NCBI GenBank assembly: GCA_016788685.1
Contig: JAEUSS010000500.1
Span: forward strand, 1-14,326
Length of the DNA: 14,326 bases
Origin: Prolixibacteraceae bacterium
GTDB lineage: Bacteria > Bacteroidota > Bacteroidia > Bacteroidales > Prolixibacteraceae
Direction of reading: 5' to 3'
The first letter of the stretch is position 1; every line of letters begins with the position of its first letter. Positions 6,224 to 12,772 of this stretch are shown here, one piece after another. Under the pieces are notes generated by a model, which was not told the origin of the DNA, searched no databases, and was given only the letters and a program-made list of their open reading frames with translations. The position numbers were made by a program, and so were the translations under genes.

Positions 6224-7837
6224 TTATTTATTCCAATTCTTGTAAGCACCTGATCTAATTGCTTCAAGAGCTGTTCTGATTCTTTCTCTATAGATGTATT
6301 TTGTTGGTAGATCCCTGAGTAAGGCCATTGCATTATTGAACTTTTCAACCTCACGGGAAAATTCTCCATGTTTTCCAAAGTTTCCTTTTTCAAATTCTCT
6401 AATAATTCGCTTATTTCTTGCCTCAAAGTCAAGTTTGCTTGTTCTTCTATCTTCGTCAAGTCTTTCTGATAATTCGATTTCTTCAATTCTAAATTTTTCC
6501 GGTGAATTTCTGAGATTTTCTTCAATTCTTGCGAGACTTTCTCCTGCTCTTGTTGAATCTCGTTCAATGTTTTTGAATAACTCTCTTTTTCTATTTTCAA
6601 ATCTTCGCTCAATTTGTTCTCTAGTTGATCCAAAATTTCTTTCTTTTTGCTCCAACTCTCTCTGCTCTTCATTAATTGCTCTAATAGCAATTTCTTCGTT
6701 TTCAATTGTTCTGTCAAGATATTCCTCTTTTCCTCCAAGTAAGAGTTCTGCATCTCGATAGGATTCTGTATCGCATTCAATTTTTTCTCTCTTTGTATTA
6801 TATCGTTTTTCCAGAGATCTAACGTTTTCTTGAAATTTACGTTCTTCTTGTTCAACTCGCTTTTTCTCTGATTCAAAGCTTGCAGTTTCATTTGTAAGCT
6901 TTTCCGCAATTTCAGTTCTTCTATCCTCGCATATTCTGTTCCATTTGTCTCTATGTCCCTTTGTACTTTCCTCAATTCTTGATATTTCTGATCTAAAATC
7001 TCGTTCAATTTGAGTGTAGTATTCTGCTCCCAAACATTTTTTAATAGTTGATATGAGGTTTCCAATTTGCGCTGCTCTGCACTTGTAAGATTCCTCAAAA
7101 AGTCTTCTTTGGATTTCATCAATAGGTGGTATTCCCTCTGTACTTGATTTGGAAATTGGTATGTATGGAGTGATTTCTTGCTCATAATTGTATATCCATT
7201 TTGTGTGGTTAGTACTGTTTAAAGCTTTACCTATTGCCTCTGGTGAATCTTTGGGGATGGTTATCTCAATAGTGTCAATCCCTAATCTACTTAGTTTTAT
7301 TTTTTTTTCTTCAGAAACCTTGTGTGTTGCCACCAGCTCAATAAATAATATTGGATTCTGATTTTTATCAAAGAAAGTGACATCTGGCTTAAGCAAAAGA
7401 TACTTACTCGATGACTCATCATTCTTCCCATAAGAAATTCTGCCATTTTCGTCTTCATAGAAGTATCTTTCAATTCCGACAGAATATGCTTCGACAACTT
7501 TTGCTTCAGAAATCAAATTAGGCCAGCCTTCAACTCCTTTAGGAGGATATTTATAAACGGCAGGAACCTTTATGCTTTTGTTAATCTGAAGTATTTCTTT
7601 GGCTAATTTATGGCGATATGTTTCATCCGAATAAGTACATTTTTTCCCATCCCTTAATGCTTTTACATCATGCCTAAAGTATGGTCGAATGTTAGGATGC
7701 TTAGGCTTTACAGCTTGCATTTCTCTTTTACATCCCATGCAAAAGTATCCTTTCCGTCCTCTTTCAACATTACCAATAAAAACTTCCTCATCTTGGAGAT
7801 TTAGAGCGTAAACATTATCGATATGATTTTCTTCCAT
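6224..7837 (-). CDS. CoiA-like putative PD-(D/E)xK nuclease with long coiled-coil tail
   Basis: A 537-residue protein in two parts. Residues 1-220 look like a competence-protein-CoiA-like region: a small zinc-ribbon-like start (C33-MG-C36, H56, C67), ETYRHKLAKEIL at 72-83, then a restriction-nuclease-like core with KPDV (150-153), a strand with IELVATHKV (166-174) and a following LGIDTIEI. P151-D152 and E167 are candidate catalytic residues, although the expected Lys of ExK is not in the classical place. Residues about 245-500 are rich in Glu, Lys and Arg and should form a long coiled coil, ending with a small domain (FNNAMALLRDLPTKY). The codons follow a purine-first (RNY) pattern in this frame, supporting it over the overlapping frame. 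AT-rich and on the minus strand next to a toxin-antitoxin pair, it is likely acquired cargo, perhaps for phage defence; that role is inference. Confidence 0.7.
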   Translation of the reverse strand: MEENHIDNVYALNLQDEEVFIGNVERGRKGYFCMGCKREMQAVKPKHPNIRPYFRHDVKALRDGKKCTYSDETYRHKLAKEILQINKSIKVPAVYKYPPKGVEGWPNLISEAKVVEAYSVGIERYFYEDENGRISYGKNDESSSKYLLLKPDVTFFDKNQNPILFIELVATHKVSEEKKIKLSRLGIDTIEITIPKDSPEAIGKALNSTNHTKWIYNYEQEITPYIPISKSSTEGIPPIDEIQRRLFEESYKCRAAQIGNLISTIKKCLGAEYYTQIERDFRSEISRIEESTKGHRDKWNRICEDRRTEIAEKLTNETASFESEKKRVEQEERKFQENVRSLEKRYNTKREKIECDTESYRDAELLLGGKEEYLDRTIENEEIAIRAINEEQRELEQKERNFGSTREQIERRFENRKRELFKNIERDSTRAGESLARIEENLRNSPEKFRIEEIELSERLDEDRRTSKLDFEARNKRIIREFEKGNFGKHGEFSREVEKFNNAMALLRDLPTKYIYRERIRTALEAIRSGAYKNWNK

Positions 7838-8009
7838 AAATTAGCTAGACCAATTACTGTCGTTGGATGTAAATTTAAGTAAAATTACGTGATTATGATA
7901 GGGATTCTACTGTCTGTAAAATACGCAATATTTGTGTGCCTTAACTAATGCTTTTCATACAAAAGACATGTCTCTTGCGAATAAAAATATCCAAGCCAAG
8001 ACTTCGAAT
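7838..8009. other. AT-rich leader region of the nuclease-like gene, nothing identified
   Basis: This stretch precedes the minus-strand CoiA-like gene and ends where the relic of the large cyclase gene begins. I see no gene, RNA or strong hairpin. A TAATTTTA on the minus strand is a 7-of-8 match to TAnnTTTG but lacks a convincing -33 partner. The wider gene-free stretch up to 8618 holds the relic, the direct repeat, the 41-bp array and a hairpin, listed separately. Confidence 0.5.
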
Positions 8010-8070
8010 TTACCACTCCTTTGCTTCAATAGCGCAATGCTACCGATTATTAGGAGGGGCGGCTTTCATC
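8010..8070 (+). pseudogene. Dead 61-bp relic of the 5' coding part of the large cyclase gene
   Basis: Bases 8010-8070 match 8662-8722, codons 15-35 of the large cyclase gene, at 54 of 61 positions. In the cyclase frame the relic has two TAG stops (8030-8032 and 8051-8053), so it is non-functional. It is cut off on the right just before the direct repeat at 8079. It is one of two relics of neighbouring genes inside the insert. Confidence 0.8.
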
Positions 8071-8078
8071 CTGGGCAA

Positions 8079-8153
8079 CTGATCGGATGACTGGAGATCA
8101 GTAGCGAGCCAAATTGAAGATGAAACGGTCAACCACACCTGTAGTTTGGGCCA
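8079..8153 (+). repeat. Right copy of the direct repeat flanking the accessory insert
   Basis: A diverged partner of 5403-5483. It has lost the centre and one arm of the 12-bp hairpin, keeping CTGATC and GATCAG, but continues in register through ATCAGTAGCGAGCCAAA into the first unit of the 41-bp array. The shared order indicates common descent, not chance similarity. Confidence 0.7.
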
Positions 8154-8499
8154 AAATTGAAAAAGGAGCTCAACCACACCTGTAGATTGGGTGAAATTGA
8201 AAAAAGGAGCTCAACTACACCTGTAGTTTGGCTCAAAATAAAAAAAGGAAGTCAACCACACCTGTAGTTAGTCCCAAAATGAAAAAAGGAAGCCAACCAC
8301 ACCTGTAGTTTTGTCCAAATTGGAAAAAGGAAGCCAACCACACCTGTAGTTTGTTCCAAAATAAAAAAAGGAAGCCAACCACACCTGTAGTTTTGTCCAA
8401 AAAGAAAAAAGGAGGTCGGCCACACCTGTGGTTGGGTTCAAAAAATGAAATACAGATCGGCCACACCGGCGTAAACTTCAAAAATAGTTCCGTTGGGAC
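8131..8499 (+). repeat. Array of nine tandem 41-bp repeats with a central dyad
   Basis: Units begin at 8131, 8172, 8213, 8254, 8295, 8336, 8377, 8418 and 8459, an exact 41-bp period throughout; the ninth is degenerate. Each unit has the core AACCACACCTGTAGTT followed by a G/C-poor spacer with AAAAAAGGA. The core is a near-palindrome, AACcACA-CC-TGTaGTT, with one mismatched pair. The third unit restores perfect symmetry by C to T on the left, and the eighth restores the central pair by A to G on the right. Units are contiguous with no variable spacers, so this is not CRISPR. The period is not a multiple of three and no credible protein is encoded. It lies 120 bp upstream of the large cyclase gene. 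Function unknown; an operator array is possible because 41 bp is about four helical turns. Confidence 0.9.
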
Positions 8500-8517
8500 T
8501 GGCAGATCCGTCTGTTT

Positions 8518-8537
8518 CCGAGAACCTTATTTCTCGG
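8518..8537 (+). other. 7-bp hairpin in the leader of the large cyclase gene
   Basis: CCGAGAA (8518-8524) and TTCTCGG (8531-8537) form a perfect stem with the loop CCTTAT, about 80 bp before the ATG at 8619. No T-tract follows directly. It might be a weak terminator closing off the repeat array or a leader structure; short hairpins like this also arise by chance. Confidence 0.35.
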
Positions 8538-8618
8538 GGTCTTATTGCTTTCGTGAACGGATGTGTATGGGCAAAAATCTTCCATCTTTATTATCTTGCA
8601 GCTCAAATTGAAGTCCAC

Positions 8619-10409
8619 ATGAACGAATCTACAGAACACCTCGCCTCCCAACTCTCCGAGCTTACCACGCTGTTGCTTCAAAAGCGCAATGCTGCCGGTT
8701 ATTGGGAGGGGCGGCTTTCATCGAGCGCGCTGGGGGTGGCGGTGGCCATTGCAGCGCTGCATTTTCACGATGCGGCTGAAAACGCTTCCGAAATTTCTTC
8801 CGGATTAACCTGGCTGGATGCGCATGTCAATACCGATGGCGGATTTGGCGATTCGCCGGCCAGTGTGAGCAATGTGAGCACCAGCTTGCTTTGTTACGCG
8901 GCGGTAAAGGTGTGCAACCCGCAGGCCAATCTGCTCCCGAAAATTGGGGGCTATCTGCGTTCGCAGCACATCGACGTCCATTCGGAGCAACTGATTCCGG
9001 CGATACTCGATTTTTACCAGACCGACCGCACGTTTTCGGTGCCCATCCTGACCATGTGTGCCCTGTGCGGCGTTCCCGGCAAAGAAGCGTTCGATTCCAT
9101 TCCGCAATTGCCCTTCGAGTTGTCGTTGTTGCCCCGCAACTTCTACCGCATGCTCAACCTGAGTGTGGTGAGTTACGCCATTCCGGCGCTGGTGGCGGTG
9201 GGCATTGCAATTTTCAGGTTTAAGCAGCGGAAAAACCCGCTGATGCGGCTGGTGCGCGAAGCTTCGGTGAACCGCTCGCTGGCTTTGCTCCGGAAGATTC
9301 AGCCGGAAAGTGGCGGCTACCTCGAAGCCATTCCTCTGACGGCTTTTGTTTGCCTCTGCCTGATCGGATCGGGCTACCGCAAGCTCGACGTGGTGCGCGA
9401 CGGAATGAATTTCCTGAAACGTACCCAGCGCGAAGACGGCAGCTGGCCCATCGACATCGATTTGTCGACCTGGGTGACTACGCTCGCAGTGAAAGCGGTG
9501 AAAAATATTCCGGAGGTATTGACAACGACCGACCGGCAGCAACTGACCGGGCATTTGCTGGGCATTCAGAATAAACAGGTTCATCCGTTTAACGGGACGC
9601 AACCGGGTGGCTGGGGCTGGACCTCGTACCCGGGGTCGGTGCCCGACGGCGACGATACGCCCGGAACAATCCTGGCGCTGCTGGCCCTGAATCCGGAAAA
9701 TCCGGAGCCGGTACGCAAACCGGTTGTCGCGGCCTGCAACTGGCTGCTGCAATTGCAGAACAACGACGGCGGATTTCCAACCTTTTCGCGCGGATGGGGC
9801 AAGCTGCCGTTCGACCAGAGTTGTTCCGACCTGAGCGGGCACGCGGTTCTGGCTCTGGCGAAAGCCACCCAGGCTTTTGGCGATTCGCTGAGCCGCAAAC
9901 AACATTCCGGAATTAAAAAAGCGTGGGTGAAGGCGCTGATTTACCTGAAAAAGCAACAGCACCCGACGGGTTACTGGCTGCCGCTGTGGTTTGGCAACCA
10001 ACATACTTCAGATCATACGAACCCGGTATACGGCACGGCGCGGGTTACGGCTTACCTGAATGAAACGCTGAACACCGGCTTCGGAAAAGAATACGAGGTA
10101 ATCCTGAAACTGATGATCGGGCAGGGGTGCAAATTCCTGGCTTCGGTTCAGAATGAGGATGGCAGCTGGGGTGGCGCGAAGGGAGTGCCGGGAAGCATCG
10201 AAGAAACTTCGCTGGCGGTGACGGCCCTGGTCCGGAATGGTTTTCAGGCCGAATGTGCTTCCGGAATCAACTGGCTGACTGCCAAACTAAAATCCGACGG
10301 GTTGGTGGCTTCGCCCATCGGCCTGTATTTCGCCTCACTGTGGTACGACGAAGAAATGTATCCGCTGACCGCCTGCCTGGAATGCCTGGCTACGATTAAC
10401 GATTTGTGA
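8619..10409 (+). CDS. Squalene-hopene-cyclase-like class II terpene cyclase
   Basis: A 596-residue member of the squalene-hopene cyclase superfamily, which cyclises polyprenyl substrates by protonation and is usually membrane-associated. Landmarks in family order are GYWEGRL (27-33), NTDGGFG (71-77), LLPRNFYRMLNLSVVSYAIP (about 170-189), QREDGSWP with DLSTW (270-285), QPGGWGW (328-334), the catalytic D343-G-D345-D346 (DxDD), QNNDGGF (380-386), SDLSGHAVLAL (403-413), the GYWLPLWFGN to NPVYGTARV stretch (451-476) and QNEDGSWGG with EETSLAVTAL (511-537). Length is slightly below the roughly 630 residues of typical cyclases. The DxDD motif predicts activity, but the product cannot be read from sequence. 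The frame is open from 8493, but ATG 8619 gives the natural N-terminus and the upstream extension resembles no family member. It belongs with the synthase and small cyclase-like genes from which the insert separates it; the repeat array may now influence its expression. Confidence 0.87.
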   Translation: MNESTEHLASQLSELTTLLLQKRNAAGYWEGRLSSSALGVAVAIAALHFHDAAENASEISSGLTWLDAHVNTDGGFGDSPASVSNVSTSLLCYAAVKVCNPQANLLPKIGGYLRSQHIDVHSEQLIPAILDFYQTDRTFSVPILTMCALCGVPGKEAFDSIPQLPFELSLLPRNFYRMLNLSVVSYAIPALVAVGIAIFRFKQRKNPLMRLVREASVNRSLALLRKIQPESGGYLEAIPLTAFVCLCLIGSGYRKLDVVRDGMNFLKRTQREDGSWPIDIDLSTWVTTLAVKAVKNIPEVLTTTDRQQLTGHLLGIQNKQVHPFNGTQPGGWGWTSYPGSVPDGDDTPGTILALLALNPENPEPVRKPVVAACNWLLQLQNNDGGFPTFSRGWGKLPFDQSCSDLSGHAVLALAKATQAFGDSLSRKQHSGIKKAWVKALIYLKKQQHPTGYWLPLWFGNQHTSDHTNPVYGTARVTAYLNETLNTGFGKEYEVILKLMIGQGCKFLASVQNEDGSWGGAKGVPGSIEETSLAVTALVRNGFQAECASGINWLTAKLKSDGLVASPIGLYFASLWYDEEMYPLTACLECLATINDL

Positions 10410-10451
10410 TTAACGGTCAACGATTTCAGGAGATCTTTTACTTCGTTAATC
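10408..10451. terminator. Possible bidirectional terminator between converging genes
   Basis: GATTAACG (10408-10415) and CGTTAATC (10444-10451) are inverted repeats in the 54-bp gap between the plus-strand cyclase gene and the minus-strand OB-fold gene. The loop is long (28 nt) and no clean T-tract follows, so the call rests mainly on position. Confidence 0.3.
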
Positions 10452-10463
10452 TATAATCTGAAT

Positions 10464-10889
10464 CTATTTCATAATCACCGCCGGACTGACCTTTATTTCC
10501 ATCAGGTATCCTTTGCAAACGCCTTTCACGGTCAGCTCGCGGCCAATGGTCAGCTCCTGAAGGACGGGCTGGTTTGCAGCGGCCCAGCTGCTGTCGAGCT
10601 GGCAGCTGATTCCTTCCATTTCGTTTTCCAGGATCAGCAGGTGGGTTCCGTCCTGAAGTGTCGAGTAGGCTGCCAGTTTGCCCTTTATCTCGAGTACTTT
10701 TTCGCTGTATTTGGCTGCTGCCGCCGCCTCATCGTCCAGAAATGCGGAAAGCAGCGCGGCCGCTTCCACCCGGAAGTCGGTCTGGGCCCGGCTCACATCG
10801 GCATGAGGTTTGAAAAACATCTTCAGACCAATTCCTGCTCCAAGAACTACCAGAAAAAGAATGATCAGGATGATATATTTTGTTTTCAT
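10464..10889 (-). CDS. Membrane-anchored OB-fold (tRNA_anti-like) protein
   Basis: A 141-residue protein with one N-terminal transmembrane segment (about residues 5-27, IILIILFLVVLGAGIGL) and a C-terminal OB-fold-like domain. The pattern is typical of the tRNA_anti-like family found in Bacteroidota lipoproteins and membrane proteins: LLSAFLDDEAAAAAKY, then VLEIKGKL, LILENEMEGISCQL, LTIGRELTVKGVCKGYL and a short closing strand. The soluble domain is probably periplasmic. These proteins do not necessarily bind nucleic acid and their role is unknown. It is the last gene of a five-gene minus-strand operon, 18 bp after the YceI gene. Confidence 0.75.
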   Translation of the reverse strand: MKTKYIILIILFLVVLGAGIGLKMFFKPHADVSRAQTDFRVEAAALLSAFLDDEAAAAAKYSEKVLEIKGKLAAYSTLQDGTHLLILENEMEGISCQLDSSWAAANQPVLQELTIGRELTVKGVCKGYLMEIKVSPAVIMK

Positions 10890-10907
10890 ATTTAAAAAGT
10901 GAGTGAG

Positions 10908-11459
10908 TTACTGCCCGAAAGGCTGGTAGCTGGCTTTTACGGTAACTTCCATTTCTTTCCCGATTTTGTCGCGCACCAGCGCCGGAATGCCGATTCCGTA
11001 ATCTTCAGGCACCACTTTGAATTTTGAATTTCCGGTGAGTTTGCCGTTTTCGAGGCCGAGCGTTGCCGGAACGGTGATGGTCTTTTCGACCCCATGCACC
11101 GTCAGCTGGCCGGTAATTTGAATATTGGCGACCGGCGCTTTCAGCATCTCTTTATTAAACCCGACGATTTTTCCGTTGAATTTGGCTTTCGGGAACTTGG
11201 TGCTTTCCATGTAGTTTTCGTTAAAGTGCTCTTCCATCAGCGCCCGTTTGAAATGGAAGGTGGTCATAATCGCCTGAAACGCGATTTCACCTGTTTCGCC
11301 GTTGAGGATGGTTACTGCCTCGTTGCTTTCGCCCAGGATGTCTTCCATGGGGGTGGAGGAGAAGAATGAAATGTAGGCGTTTTTCGAGATGAATTTACCT
11401 TGTGCAAATGCTCCGGCTGTTGCAAGCAGGAAGATCGCGATAATTAAATTTTTGAACAT
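10908..11459 (-). CDS. YceI-family periplasmic protein
   Basis: A 183-residue YceI-family protein with a signal peptide (MFKNLIIAIFLLATAGAFAQ). YceI proteins have an elongated lipocalin-like barrel, and structurally studied members hold isoprenoid chains such as polyprenyl diphosphate or ubiquinone. Family landmarks are the early strand FISKNAYISFFSSTP, the TTFHFKRALMEEHFNENYMES segment, FPKAKFNGKI, the strand with ITGQLTVHGVEKTITVPA, and a C-terminal strand before KASYQPFG. The frame is open from 11537, but ATG 11459 places the signal peptide at the N-terminus and leaves a 20-bp gap after the DUF5777 gene. A periplasmic isoprenoid carrier so close to an isoprenoid-type cluster is suggestive but unproven, since YceI and DUF5777 also occur together elsewhere in Bacteroidota. 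Confidence 0.88.
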   Translation of the reverse strand: MFKNLIIAIFLLATAGAFAQGKFISKNAYISFFSSTPMEDILGESNEAVTILNGETGEIAFQAIMTTFHFKRALMEEHFNENYMESTKFPKAKFNGKIVGFNKEMLKAPVANIQITGQLTVHGVEKTITVPATLGLENGKLTGNSKFKVVPEDYGIGIPALVRDKIGKEMEVTVKASYQPFGQ

Positions 11460-11479
11460 GGCTTCGGTGTTTGATGAAG

Positions 11480-12370
11480 TTAAAAAGCGAAAACTCTGGA
11501 AATGTTGAATCCGAGGTGGATGTCGCCGTTGCCCCATTTGCCGGTGGTTTGCGGGATGAACGATGCTTCGCGCATGCCCAGCGAATTGGTCAGCATGATC
11601 TGGAAGACGTGTCCTCCGGTTTCGATGTCGACTCCCAGCGAACAGGCATTGTAGTACCTTGTTTCCAGGAACTTTGCGTTCGGATTGTAGGTGTAATAAT
11701 ATTCGGCGTTGAGTGAGAGTCGTTTGGTCAGTTTGTAGCGGGCTCCGGCTCCCAGCGCAAAGATGTCGTTCTGGTCGAGTTCGGTTTTTACCAGGTTGCG
11801 GTGGATGTAGGTAGGCGTAAGCTGAGCCGACAGGTTTTCGGTGAACTTACGGGCAATCAGCAGTTGGCTGACATAGGCCAGACGTGAAGAAAAGTAGTTG
11901 GTTGTCCCTTCCGGACGCTCCGGAAATTTCAGGGTGTTCAGTTCAACAGAGGTGAAATAACTTAAATGGATGGGCATGGAGCTTGCTCCTGAAGACTGGC
12001 GCAAAATACGGAATTTCGCAAACGCATCGTAGGTTTTATTGAAGCTGCCACGGCCGGCACCCAGCATCAGCCAATCTTTTACGCCGTATTCGAGGCTGAA
12101 ATGAATGGTCGACTGATCGAGTCCCCACAACCCGTAAGCTCCGTTATTGAGCGTGCCAAACCGGTGGGAAATGCGGAACTCCAGTTGCTTTTGTTTCATC
12201 TGTTCGATGGAATGCCCGTTGATGATGCGTGTTGATTTGAAAGTCGCGGTGGCATAGTCAACGGTTGGTTTGGACTCTGCATCGAGTAAAGCGTCAAGGT
12301 CCTGGCTTTTTACGTTTCCGGAGAAAAGCGCCAGGCATAATCCGGTGAAAATAACTAATCGTTTTTTCAT
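11480..12370 (-). CDS. DUF5777-type outer-membrane beta-barrel protein
   Basis: A 296-residue protein with a signal peptide (MKKRLVIFTGLCLALFSGNVKSQ) and alternating hydrophobic/polar strands typical of outer-membrane barrels. It shows the pattern of the DUF5777 family: FKSTRIINGHSIEQ, the strand with QLEFRISHRFGTLN, LWGLDQSTIHFSLEYG, GAGRGSF-x-KTYDAFAKFRIL, LLIARKFTENLSAQLTP, and a final aromatic residue (VFAF) as expected for barrel assembly. The function is unknown; in Bacteroidota the family is often encoded beside haem-binding lipoproteins and YceI proteins, as here. Gaps of 11 and 20 bp to its neighbours indicate co-transcription. Confidence 0.8.
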   Translation of the reverse strand: MKKRLVIFTGLCLALFSGNVKSQDLDALLDAESKPTVDYATATFKSTRIINGHSIEQMKQKQLEFRISHRFGTLNNGAYGLWGLDQSTIHFSLEYGVKDWLMLGAGRGSFNKTYDAFAKFRILRQSSGASSMPIHLSYFTSVELNTLKFPERPEGTTNYFSSRLAYVSQLLIARKFTENLSAQLTPTYIHRNLVKTELDQNDIFALGAGARYKLTKRLSLNAEYYYTYNPNAKFLETRYYNACSLGVDIETGGHVFQIMLTNSLGMREASFIPQTTGKWGNGDIHLGFNISRVFAF

Positions 12371-12381
12371 TGATCCGAAGT

Positions 12382-12762
12382 TTAGTTGTTGGGAGTATTG
12401 TTGTCAATCCATTTTTGCAGCTGGCTGATTTCGCAGTCGGTCAGTTTCCCTCCGCCTTTGGGCATGGCCGAAAATCCTCCGGCATGCTTTACCGAGCCCA
12501 TTAGTTTCCCGTTTTTAACCTGAACCAGCACGTCCGAATAGTTCTGGAGTCTGATTCCGTCGCCCGAGCTTGCCGCATTGGAGTTGGAATGGCAGGTGTA
12601 GCAGGAAGCCTGGAGAATCGGGCTCACTGTTCCGGAAAACGTAACATCGGTCAGGTTGCAGCCTGTCGAAATCTGGGGATAGAGTTTTTCTTCGGTGTCG
12701 TAGTAGCAGCCTGTCGTTGTTGCAACAAACAGGATGAGCAGAAGGGCATGTAATCGTTTCAT
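12382..12762 (-). CDS. Haem c-type lipoprotein with a CXXCH site
   Basis: A 126-residue predicted lipoprotein. MKRLHALLLILFVATTTGC gives a signal peptide ending in a lipobox-like TTGC. One CXXCH haem-attachment motif is visible (CYTCHS), with a downstream M in SAMPKGGG that could be the distal haem ligand. The end, LTDCEISQLQKWIDNNTP, is the usual last helix of these small planctomycete-type cytochrome domains. ATG 12762 is chosen over the longer frame to 12828 because the signal peptide starts there and the gene then begins 10 bp after its upstream neighbour. It is probably an electron-transfer or oxygen-related sensor/carrier at the outer membrane. Confidence 0.8.
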   Translation of the reverse strand: MKRLHALLLILFVATTTGCYYDTEEKLYPQISTGCNLTDVTFSGTVSPILQASCYTCHSNSNAASSGDGIRLQNYSDVLVQVKNGKLMGSVKHAGGFSAMPKGGGKLTDCEISQLQKWIDNNTPNN

Positions 12763-12772
12763 CGTTGCCGGT

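Larger units (their letters stand above)
5434..8078. other. AT-rich accessory insert between the two cyclase-like genes
   Basis: This block separates two genes that otherwise belong to one plus-strand cluster. It is visibly richer in A+T than its flanks, carries only minus-strand genes (toxin-antitoxin pair, CoiA-like coiled-coil protein), lies between direct repeats, and contains relics of both flanking genes (6081-6118 and 8010-8070). No transposase, integrase or terminal inverted repeat is visible, so the mechanism of entry is unknown. Boundaries are approximate, set by the direct repeats. Confidence 0.6.

Noticed and set aside
6294..6761. 155-codon plus-strand frame rich in Ser and Leu
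   Set aside because: It is the antisense shadow of the Glu/Lys-rich coiled-coil gene.
5434..8078. Insertion sequence or transposon
   Set aside because: Direct repeats are present, but there is no transposase or integrase and no terminal inverted repeats; the repeats look like diverged ancestral sequence and not a target-site duplication.
8233..8481. Minus-strand open frame through the 41-bp repeats (a repeat-rich hydrophobic peptide)
   Set aside because: The period of 41 is not divisible by three, so any frame is incidental; the composition is unlike a real protein.
8131..8499. CRISPR array
   Set aside because: The 41-bp units are contiguous, the variable part is only short drift inside the unit, and there are no unique spacers or cas genes.
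8493..8618. Longer N-terminus for the large cyclase
   Set aside because: The added 42 residues resemble no cyclase N-terminus and run across the leader hairpin; ATG 8619 fits the family.
8805..10004. 399-codon minus-strand open frame inside the cyclase gene
   Set aside because: It is antisense to a gene with clear family motifs; the translation is rich in Arg, Gln and His with no recognisable domain.
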